The notes beneath the pieces are model-generated. The model ran no database searches. It saw only the letters and a list, made by a program, of their open reading frames with translations, and was not told the origin of the DNA. The translations under genes were made by a program, and so were the position numbers. From Penium margaritaceum (taxonomy: Eukaryota; Streptophyta; Zygnematophyceae; Desmidiales; Peniaceae), in NCBI GenBank assembly GCA_023375785.1, contig SZWC01000098.1, positions 261,998 to 325,997 of the forward strand: 64,000 nucleotides of DNA, in the 5' to 3' direction. Each line of letters begins with the position of its first letter. The stretch's first letter is position 1. Positions 36,106-46,122 of this stretch are shown one piece after another.

Positions 36106-36993
36106 CTACTCCTCACCTGCGACTGCCAGGAGATTGTCTGTCCGCGTGCACCTGGAGGAGCTGCGTGTGGTGGCTGGGGCTGCTGTGCTCGTAGAGGCCG
36201 TTGCACTGGGACGCCGGATGTGGGTGGAACGTCGCCTCTCCAAATGTTGGGGCAAGGTAGAAGCCGGATCAGTCAATGGCCCGTGGGCCCCATCAGGGGT
36301 GACGTCCGCTTGTGCAGGGTCAAGGAGGCTAGGTGAATGATCCACCGATGCAGGCGTCACCCTTGGCACGGCGGGCGGTCTCGGGAGAAGAGAGGAAGCC
36401 AGTGCACCCCCCGTTTTGCCCCGGGATGGTGGATCATCCGCCGGAACTACCCCCGCCGGGGGTGCCGATGTCGCTGGAGCAAGAGGTGTAAAAGGAGGGG
36501 AGGGATGGTGGGGAGGAGGACCGAAGACGGGGAGCTTGATTAGGGTTTTGCCACGAGGAGGAGAAGAGGAAGGTGAGAAGGATGAGAGAGATACCGGTGG
36601 ATAATCCACCGGAGGTTTCACCCTTGGTACGGTGGGTGATCCCGGGAGGGGAGAGGAAGCCAGTGCACCCCCTGCTTTGCGTCGGGACAGTGGATGATTC
36701 ACCGGAACTGCTCCCGGCGGGGGTGCCGATGTCGCTGGGGCAGGAGGTGAAGGTGAAGGGGAGTGTGGGCGGGGGAAAGGACCGAAGACCGGAAGCGGGA
36801 TTAGGGTTTCACCACGGGGAGGAGAATAGGAAGGTGGGAGGGAAGAGAGAGATGCCGGTGGATGATCCGCCGGAGGCGATGCCGTTGCAGGGTACGTGGC
36901 GGCTGGAACCACGGGTGCATGAGGCTGAGGGTATGCAGGAACCGCGACATTCTCCTCCTGGGATTGCATCGAGGGAGGGAGAGCGAGCACCAC
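36106..36993 (-). mobile_element. Proline-rich region with a 261-bp tandem duplication
   Basis: Minus-strand coding rich in Pro, Ser and Ala. Two tandem units of about 261 bp (roughly 36351-36611 and 36612-36872; anchor CCTTGG at 36361 and 36622) each code about 87 residues, including PPRGxTLIxLPVFGP and a SPxxGKTGGALASS-like segment. It lies between the coiled-coil region and integrase of the gypsy-type element. Low-complexity linkers of this kind are common in polyproteins, and no enzymatic role is suggested. Confidence 0.7.
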
Positions 36994-37011
36994 AGGTGGG
37001 GCAGCCGCTGA

Positions 37012-38991
37012 TTACGGACGGTCAGGTGAGGAAGGACCCGCACGGTCGTGGGGCGATGCTTCGCCGCTGGTTCCGGGGTCAGCCGCTGGAGGTGGCGAGC
37101 CAATCTGCTGATAGTGAAGCCAGCGCATGAGCACTCGAAGTGCCATCCCGTCACGAGGGTCAGCCGTTTGCACCAAAAAGATGGATGTGAGACCCGCATG
37201 ATCTTGCCTATCTACTTCCACATATCGGTACGATGCCCGCAGCACGATTCCACGGCAAAGGAAGGGTTGCAGATTTGTAGTGAGAGAATCTTGTTGGCGA
37301 TAGTGCACGGCCCAGTCGAGAATGCAACGGAGAGCCCGTGCGCCCCAATGAAGGGAAAAGTCGAGGGGATAGAGAAAGCGAAGGAAGTCGTGGTGATGCA
37401 AGTAGAAACTCCGTGCTAAGAAAGGAAGGAGATTGGGCTGGATTTTTTCTGGGTAGGTAGGTGTCATGGTCCAACACGGGAAACAACGGAAGGCCGCTGG
37501 CCTGGCATCAGTGGAGAAATCCAACGGATACAAGTGCCGCAGTTCTTCCAGATACTCCTCCCACTAATCTCGCAGCCTTTGTACTGCACAGTCAAGGAAC
37601 GTCTGGGCCACGTCGCGAATCAACTACTGTTGCAGATGTTACTCGCGTTCCTTGATAAGCTGTTTTGCATGATCAACCAACGCGCACAGGGTGCGGTACT
37701 GCCGCGTGACATCCCCCCGGAGAGCCAGGACGCTCTCTCGCTGTTGCAACATGTCCCGCAAGCAAGCACAGTTGGCAGACCACTCTGCTTCACACTCAGT
37801 ACACAGATGTTGTAGGTCTGACAGCTGCGCATCGAGCTGTTGCAATCCTAGGATCGAACGGGCTGCCTCCGCACGTGTTGCCCGGAGAGTTCGGCCCAAT
37901 TCCGCCCACTGGTCCATGAGCTGCTGTCCTTTCACTGCGGATGGTTCGTCACCTCTGTCTGCAGCTTTGTTCCATGCTTCTTGCAGGCGAATCACTTCTT
38001 GGAGTCTCACTTGGATGGCGGCTGCTTGGGTCTCGCGGTTTTGTAGGTGCTGCTATCGGCTTGCGCGGGTTGCTTCGTAGGCGGCAAGAGAGTTCCGCAC
38101 GTTGGCCAGGTTGTCGGCAGAAGTACGCACATGGTCCTCATAGGCCGTTACCAATGCCCGGTGCTGCTCCCAAAGTCTCTCCACCCTGCCTGCCCAAGGT
38201 CGGTTCCGGGTTATGCTGGAGGCCAACGTCTGCCACAACATCTCACTGCTGTGGGGGTCAGGCATGTCTGGCGAGGGCGGTGGCGCTGGGCATGGACCAT
38301 CCATGCGCAAGGTGTGAAGCATGTCATCCTCCTCGGCCATGACAAGGAACGCTGCTAGTACGCTGGCCTCGAACCCAGCGGTGGCAGCAGCAGCCGCCAT
38401 GCGGTCGGCCAGTTGGTACTCATACTGTGGCCAGTCAGTGTGAGCCATGTCTGGCGTGGTGCCAGTGGTGCCGTTCTGCTGTTGTTCTCCAGCCGTTGTC
38501 ACAGGATGAGTACCGTTGTCAGGAAGGCTTAGAGCTGTAGTTTTCCTTGTTGTTGTCTGTCGGATACGTAACTGATGTGAACTGTGGGAATGGGAACTGG
38601 AGGGCCGTCGTCGCGGACCATGGGATATCGTTCCAGCACCCCGGGGCGATTGGGCAGGTTGAGCGTGCTGCCTCGGACGCCGGAGGGCGAGAGGCATGTC
38701 AGGTTCCAGGTCATGTCGATGCATGGAATGGCCACCGCTGATTTCCCCCGGTCGTGCGGAGACGCGTCCTTGTGAGGGGGCGATGTCCTTCAAAGTTCCC
38801 GCCGATGCTTGCATGCGTCGAGTGATGCGGGCATGCGGTTCTATCGGATCTGGTGCATGATTCTCCGGAGAGTCACTGCTGTCCGTGGACGATGCCGGTG
38901 CGTCGGCGACGACTTGCACAAAGCGTGCCATGGTGGATTGATCGCCTGCATGCATGGGTTTGCCGATGGGAGGCGCCTGCCCTGTCAGCAA
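37012..38991 (-). mobile_element. Helical coiled-coil and unknown domain of the gypsy-type element
   Basis: Minus strand. About 38990-38500 is polar, low-complexity and Arg/Ser/His-rich. About 38450-38050 and 38010-37640 look strongly helical, with frequent Leu, Glu, Gln and Arg in heptad-like spacing (for example QQLDAQLSDLQHL), suggesting a coiled coil. About 37550-37050 holds an aromatic-rich domain with a repeated YPLDFS motif that I do not recognise. These parts could be gag-like (particle assembly), but the place after protease and before integrase is not where gag lies. Broken. Confidence 0.5.
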
Positions 38992-39109
38992 TCGAGCGTG
39001 CCGCTAATGTGGCACTTCCGTTGCTTCAAATGAAAGTGGGACGTATGATGGTTTCCCGTCATTGTCGTGTAGCGTCATGCATTTTTCCCCGAGTAAAGTT
39101 ATCACGTCG

Positions 39110-39420
39110 CATGGCGTCAACCAATCATTCGCGAGGAGGACATCGTACGTGGACGTTTCGCATACCTGCACTGGCAGGCTTCGGTGAATGTTTCCGACCT
39201 GAAGGGGAAATAAGTCAATCTGTCCCTCGGACTGGGTGATTTCTCCTCTCGTGGTTCCGAAGCGGAGGTCGGCGGGTCAAATGAGGTTCGACCAATTGAG
39301 CCGCCGGATGACGCACATGGCGATCGTGGTATGCGTTGTCCCAGTGTCCACGATGGCGACGAATTTGACACCAGCAATCCAGACGGAGCATGAGATGACC
39401 GTGCAGATGAAGTCCGACGA
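39110..39420 (-). mobile_element. Retropepsin-like domain downstream of RNase H
   Basis: The catalytic motif AIVDTGTTHTTI has its DTG at 39340-39348 on the minus strand. The matching second half, TYDVLLANDWL, lies near 39150-39118 and resembles the usual ILGxDWL ending of Ty3/gypsy proteases. The domain lies after RNase H in the same orientation, whereas the family order is gag-protease-RT-RNase H-integrase. Broken. Confidence 0.7.
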
Positions 39421-40039
39421 CGGTCGACGACACAGGGTCATAGGTCGCCATGTGAGACCTCCTGCGTCAAGAATTTCATGAATGATCCGTCGAGTTCCAT
39501 TTACCTGATCTCTCATCATGCGGTGGCCCGGCGATTCTAGCCCACAATTCACTCTCCATCTAGATGGTGCCAGCACAGCGTTAATTTCTCCAAAGAAGGT
39601 TTCAAGTTGTGTAATTTGCCCTGGCAGATGAGTTAGGACGTCCATCGAGGGTAACGCAAGGTACGTCCGGTCAAAGAATTGCCGGATGGCATCTTCCACT
39701 GACTGGCACGGTTGTCTTTCTGCTACTGGAGTCACATCTCGTTGGGTGCGTGCCGTGAGTGTAGGGGCTGGGTCGCGTCGCGCATGGCGAAGCCAATCCC
39801 TGTATTCCTTGTGCGTCCATCCTGGCGCATCCTTGAAGAGGTCGGTTCGTCTTTGTACGTTGATGTGGCCGATGTTCGCGTCGTGCTGAGGGAAGCCCTC
39901 GAGAGGGTACGCCCAGCAATATTCTTGGGCAGTGAGATCTCGTGCCTGACCTTGGATCAAGACTTTCTCCTCAGAAGGGGTTTCGTCAGGAGGTGATCCT
40001 TCTCCGTATGATGGTGTTTCGTGGGAGCTGTGGTCTTTC

Positions 40040-40224
40040 CATCCTTCACGCGGTAATCGGCTGAGAGCGTCTGCATTCCGGTTTGCAAATGCCGGCTGAT
40101 GTTTGATCGTGAGATTGTATCCTTGGAGAAGCAAGACCCATTTGCCAAGAATGCCCTCGTGGTTTTGCGTTGTAAGCAGCCATTGGAGGGCCTGATGATC
40201 CGTGAGGATAGTAACGGTTTCCCA
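40040..40224 (-). mobile_element. RNase H C-terminal part of the gypsy-type element
   Basis: Minus-strand motifs TILTDHQALQWLL and NADALSRLP with an IKHQP block between them are diagnostic of Ty3/gypsy RNase H. The domain begins abruptly: upstream (to the right) the sequence is satellite, with GTCACA shared at the junction near 40224-40229. Only the C-terminal part of the domain is present. Confidence 0.88.
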
Positions 40225-41814
40225 GTCACAAATGGTCAGAGGGAGAGACAATGGTTTGGGAACCCTATGTATCGACTAGACAGGACAAGGAACTTCAGTA
40301 CGTAGTGGCACGGTGTGGCTAATATACACACCAAATAACCAAACTAGGCATATCTCACTGACCATGACGAGAGAATTTCAATGTGGGTGGTCAACGTTGA
40401 CCAACCATAACACAAGTCAAAAACGGTCAGGGGAGGAAACAATGCTATGGGAATATCAGTCCTCAACTAGCAAGTAGAACGACCTTCAGTCAGTAGTAGC
40501 ACGGTGTGGCTACCATGCACAATGAACGACCAAAGTAGCCATACGTATTTCCTTTGACCAAAGAAATCTGCTCTGTGTGGTAAACATTGACAACTCATAA
40601 TACGAGTCACAAATGGTCAGAGGGGGAAACAATGGTTTGGGAACACCAAGTATCAAAAAGCAAGCACAAGGAGCTTCAATACGTTGTGGCACAGTGTGGA
40701 CACATGCACGATGACCAACCAAAGTAGGCATATGTCACTGACCATGACCAAATAATGGCACTAAGTGTGGTAAACCTTGACAACTCATAACACAAGTCAC
40801 AAATGGTCAGGGTGGAAGATAATGGTTTGTGAATACTAGTTATTGACTAGCAAGTACAAATACCTTCGATATGTAGTGGCACAGTGTGGCTACAATGCAC
40901 AGTGACCAACCAAAGTATGCATATGTCACTGACCATGAACAAAGAATTTCACTTCATGTGGTCANACGGTGTGGATACCATGCACGATGACCAACCAAAG
41001 TAGGCATATGTCACTGACCATGACCAAATAATGGCACTAAGTGTGGTAAACCTTGACAACTCATAACACGAGTCACAAATGGTCAGGGTGGAAGATAATG
41101 GTTTGTGAATACTAGTTATTGACTAGCAAGTACAAATACCTTCAATATGTAGTGGCACAGTGTGGCTACAATGCACAGTGACCAACCAAAGTATGCATGT
41201 GTCACTGACCATGAACAAAGAATTTCACTTCATGTGGTCAGCGTTGACAACTCACAACACGAGTCACTGATAGTCAGAGGGGGTGACAATGGTTTGGGAA
41301 CACTAGCTATCAACTAGAAAGCACAAAGACCTTCAATACGTAGTGACATGGCGTGGTAACCACGTACACTGACAAACCAAACTAGGCATATGTCACTAAC
41401 CATGACCAAAGAATTTCAATAAGGGTGGTCAACGTTCAGAACCCATAACATGAGTCACAAATGGTTAGAGGAGGAGAACATGGTTTCAAAACACTATGTA
41501 TCTTCTAGCAAGTACAAATATTTTTTTTATGTATTGGCACGGTGTGGCTACCGTGCACAACGACCTATCCAAGTAGGCATACATCACTGCTCATGACCAA
41601 AGAAGTTTAGTGTGTGTGGTCAACGTTCACAACTCATAATACAAGTCAAAAATGGGCAGAGGGAGAAACAATGGTTTGGGAATACTCGGTATGGACTAGC
41701 AAGTACAGAGACCTTCGATAAGTGGTGGCACGGTGTGGCTACCATGCACAATGACCAACCAAAGTATGCGTGTGTCACTGAATATCATAAAAAGAGTTTC
41801 ACTGTGTGTAGTCC
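40225..41814 (-). repeat. 191-bp satellite in reverse orientation, right arm part 1
   Basis: The same monomer family reads on the minus strand; along the plus strand the types run A, F, E, D, then C and B-like. Order is irregular here. An E-D pair is repeated after the single N at 40965, with only about four differences over some 250 bp. The last monomers before 41814 are diverged. Confidence 0.9.
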
Positions 41815-42350
41815 ACTTTCCGTCTTACGGCTGGTCAATTGAAGAAATGGTTGAGAGGTCATTCAAGCTCACACTTGCAGACTTTGAAATTTTGTCTGCG
41901 TCAATCTTTTTATGATTAAACTAACTTTGTTATCATTAATACTTTTGAAAACTACCCTCTAATCTTACACCCCCTTGTTTTATGCCCTTTACCCATAGGA
42001 ACCCTTATAATGTCATTTGGACATCATATGAACACCACGTGTGCTGGCTTAGTGTTTATAGAGTTAGATTTTGGAGCAGTAGGTCCTGAGTTTGAATCCT
42101 CGTACATGCAGAATAGAATAGGCTTGCGACCTGGGGGGGGGGGGGGCGGCCGTGTTGTGATACCTCAACTCTACCTTTGAACCTAAGCCGTGGGGGGGTA
42201 GGGGGGGTGTCATAATGCGGTCGCAAATCTGTCCTCCAGGTCGTCCACGGAATATCCCTCTAGGGGGGTGGGAGGGAGTATTCCAGTGAAGACACCTCCG
42301 TGTAACAAATCAACAAAACCGACCTGGTGTGAAAGGAAGAAACCTTTTGC
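41815..42350. repeat. Non-satellite insert with tRNA-like promoter and G-runs
   Basis: About 536 bp unlike the satellite. From about 42038 on the plus strand there is a tRNA-like start: A box TGGCTTAGTGT at 42045-42055 and B box AGTTTGAATCC at 42089-42099. Their spacing of 44 is exactly that of tRNA genes. The ends CGTGTGC (42038-42044) and GTACATG (42102-42108) can pair over 7 bp with two G-U pairs. The T-stem is weak, so this is more likely a tRNA-derived SINE than a working tRNA gene. G-runs follow at 42133-42146 (14 G), 42192-42198, 42201-42207 and 42263-42268. No clear target duplication; about 70 bp of monomer seem lost at the site. Confidence 0.5.
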
Positions 42351-43465
42351 TATTTATTGACTAGCAAGTACAAAGAATTTAAACAAGTAGTGGAACGGTG
42401 TGGCTACCATGCACAATGACCAACCAGATTAGGCATGTGCCACTTACCATGACCAAATTATTTTACTATGTGTGGTCAACGTTCACAACCCATGATATGG
42501 TTCACGAATTGTGAGAGGGGGAAACAATGGTTTGGGAATACTAGATACCAACTAGCAAAAACAACAACCTTAAGTCAGTAGTAGCACGGTGTGGCTATCA
42601 TGCACAAGGACCGACAAAAAAGGCATGTGTAGTGCCTTTGACCAAAGAAATCCGCTGTGTGTGGTCAACGTTGATAACTCATAAAACGAGTCACAAATGG
42701 TCAGAGGGGGAAACAATGGTTTGGGAACACCAAGTATCAACTAGCAAGCACAAGGAACTGCAATACGTTTTGGCACAGTGTGGATACCATGCACGATGAC
42801 CAACCAAAGTAGGCATATATCATTGACCATGACCAAATAATGTCACCATGTGTGGTACACTTTGACAACTCATAACACGAGTCACAAATGGTCAGAGTGG
42901 AAGATAATGGTTTCTCAATACTAGTTATCGACTAGAAAGTACAAATACCTTCAATATGCAGTGGAACAGTGTGGCTACAATGCACAGTGACCATCCAAAG
43001 TATGCATATGTCACTGACCATGAACAAAGAATTTCACTTCATGTGGTCAATGTTGACGACTCACACCACGAGTCATAGATATTCAGAGGGGGAAACAATG
43101 GTTTGGGAATATTTTCTATCGACAAAAAAGAACAAAGACCTTCGATACGTAGTGACACGACGTGGTAACCATGTACAATGACAAACCAAAGTAGGCATAT
43201 GTCACTAACCATGACCAAATGGATTTCAGGGTGTGTGGTCAACGTTGAAAACGCAAAACACGAGTCAAAAATGGTCAGGGGGGGAAACAATGGGTTGGGA
43301 ACATTAGTTATCAACTAGCAAGTAGGAAGATTTTCAACAAGTAGTGGCACGGTGTGGCTAGCGTGCACAGTGACCAACCAAAGGATGCATATGTCACTGA
43401 CTATGGCCGAAGAAGTCCACTATGTGTGGTCAACATTGACAACTCATAACACGAGTCACAAATGG

Positions 43466-43768
43466 TCACAGGAGGAACCAATGGTCTGGAAACATCAGGT
43501 ATCAACTAGCAAGCACAAGGACCTTCAACAAGTTGTGACACGGTGTGGATACCATGCACGCTGACCAACCAAAGTAAGCATATGTCACNTGCCTTTGACC
43601 AAAGAAATCCGCTGTGTGTGGACAGTGTTGACAACTCATAATACGAATCACAAATGGTCAGAGGGGGAAACAATGGTCTGGGAACATCAGGTATCAACGA
43701 GCAAGCACAAGGACCTTCAACAAGTTGTGGCACGGTGTGGATACCATGCACGATGACCAACCAAAGTA
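43466..43768. other. Near-duplicate monomers around a single N at 43589
   Basis: An E-type monomer containing CAGGTATCAACTAGCAAGCA occurs just before the N and again about 190 bp later with few changes. The F monomer between them lacks its first part. Either an assembly join or a real rearranged unit would explain this; the N favours a join. Confidence 0.55.
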
Positions 43769-45740
43769 GGCATATGTCACTGACCATGACCAAATAATGT
43801 CAATAAGTGTGGTAAACTTTGATAGCTCATAACACAAGTCACAAATGGTCAGAGTGGAAGACAATGGTTTGTGAATACTAGGTATCGAGTAGCAAGTACA
43901 AATGCCTTCAATATGTAGTGGCACAGCGTGGCTACCATGCACAGTGACCAACCAAAGTATGCATATGTCACTGACCATGACCAACGAATTTCACTTCATG
44001 TTGTCAGCGTTGACAACTCACAACACGAGTCACATATAGTCAAAGGGGGTAACAATGGTTTGGGAACACTAGCTATTGACCACAAAGCACAAATACCTTT
44101 AACATGTAGTGACATGGCATGCTAACCATGTACAGTGACTAACCAAAGTAGGCATATGTCACAAACCATGACCAAACAAATTTCACAGTGCGTGGTCAAT
44201 ATTGAAAACTCATAACACGAGTCACAAATGGTGCGAGGGGGGAACAATGGATTGGGAACACTCTTTTTCAACCAGAAAATACGAAGGATTTCAACAAGAA
44301 GTGGCACGGTATGGCTAGCGTGCACAGTAACCAACCAAAGGATAAATACGTCACTGACTATGACCGAAGAAATCCAGTATGCGTGGTCAACATTAACAAC
44401 TCATAACACGAGTCACAAATGGTCAGAGGGAGAGACAATGGTTTGGGAATCCTATGCATGCACTAGAAAGGACAAATAACTTCAATACGTAGTGGCACGG
44501 TGTGGCTACTATGCACACCAAACAACCAAACTGGGCATATGTCACTGACCATGACAAAAGGATTTCAATATGGATGGTCAACGTTCACCAACCATAACAC
44601 GAGTCACAAATGGTCAGAGGGGGGAACAATGGTTCCGGATTATCAGTTTTCAACTAGCAATACGCAATGGCATGATGTGGCTAATATGCACACCTAACAA
44701 CCAAACTAGGCATATCTCACTGACCATGACGAGAGAATTTCAATATTGCTGGTTAACGTTGACCAACCATAACACGAGTCAAAAACGGTCAGGGGAGGAA
44801 ACAATGCTATGGTAACATCAGTTCTCAAATAGCAAGTACAACGACCGTCAGTCACTAGTAGCACGGTGTGGCTACCATGCACAGTGACCAACCAAAGTAG
44901 GCATATGTACGGCCTTTGACCAAAGAAATCTGCTGTGTGTGGTCAACATTGACAACTCATAATACAAGTCACAAATGGTCAGATGGGGAAACAATGGGTT
45001 GGGAACACCAAGTATCAAAAAGAAAGCACAAGAAGCTTGAATACGTTGTGGCACAGTGTGGATACGATGCACGATGACCAACCAAAGTAGGCATATGTCA
45101 CTGACCATGACCAAATAATGGCACTAAGTGTGGTGAACCTTGACAACTCATAACACGAGTCACAAATGGTCAGGGTGGGAGATAATGGTTTGTGAATTCT
45201 AGTTTTCGACTAGCAAGTACAAATACCTTCAATATGTAGTGGCACAGTGTGGCTACAATGCACAGTGACCAACCAAAGTATGCATATGTCACTGACCATG
45301 AACAAAGAATTTCACTTCAAATGGTCAACATTTTCAACTCACAGCACGGGTCACAGATAGTCAGAGGGGGCTAACAATGGTTTGGGAACACTAGCTGTCA
45401 ACAAGAAAGCACAAATACCTTCGATACGTAATGACACGGCATGGTAATCATGTACAGTGACAAACCAAAGTAGGCATGTGTCACAAAGCATGACCAAACG
45501 GATTTCACAGTGTGTGGTCAACGTTGAAAACTCATAACACAAGTCACAAATGGTCAGTGGGGGAAACCATGGCTTGGGAACACTAGTTATCAACTAGCAA
45601 GTAGAAAGATTTTCTACAAGTAGTGGCACGGTGTTGCTAGCGTGCACAGTGACCAACCAAAGAATGCACACATCACTGACTATGACCGAAGAAGTCCACT
45701 ATGTATGACAAACATTGACAACTCATAACACGAGTCACAA

Positions 45741-46122
45741 ATGGTCAGAGGGAGAGACAATGATTTGGGAACCTTATGTATTGACAAGAAAGGACAAATA
45801 ACTTCAATACGTAGTGGCACGGTGTGGCTACTATGCACACCAAACAACCAAACTAGGCATATGTCACCGACCATGATGAAAGAATTTCAATATGGGTGGT
45901 CAACATTCACCAACCATAACACGAGTCACAAATGGTCAGAGGGAGAGACAATGATTTGGGAACCTTATGTATTGACAAGAAAGGACAAATAACTTCAATA
46001 CGTAGTGGCACGGTGTGGCTACTATGCACACCAAACAACCAAACTAGGCATATGTCACCGACCATGATGAAAGAATTTCAATATGGGTGGTCAACATTCA
46101 CCAACCATAACACGAGTCACAA
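45741..46122 (-). repeat. Exact tandem duplication of one A monomer
   Basis: Bases 45741-45931 and 45932-46122 appear identical over the 191-bp monomer, while neighbouring units of the same type differ by several percent. The duplication must be very recent, or be an assembly error, although no N is present here. Confidence 0.85.

Larger units (their letters stand above)
27797..40224 (-). mobile_element. Ty3/gypsy-type retrotransposon with unusual domain order, 5' truncated
   Basis: Read on the minus strand from the right: RNase H (about 40224-40040), linker, retropepsin-like domain (about 39420-39110), low-complexity and coiled-coil region (38991-37640), unknown domain (37550-37050), proline-rich region (36993-36106), and zinc-binding head and integrase core (about 35780-35000). 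An 87-bp coding minisatellite (34075-32985), tandem Cys/His fingers (about 32650-29900) and a probable LTR (29260-27797) follow. Gag, RT and the 5' LTR are missing because satellite begins at about 40224. It is broken, with on the order of ten interruptions. Without a second LTR its age cannot be measured. Confidence 0.75.

Noticed and set aside
42038-42109. Functional tRNA gene
   Set aside because: A and B boxes are well placed, but the T-stem pairs poorly and the acceptor stem needs wobble pairs. A SINE or fossil is more likely.
41815-42350. Simple transposon insertion with target duplication
   Set aside because: The satellite on the two sides is not in phase (about 70 bp missing) and no duplicated flank was found.
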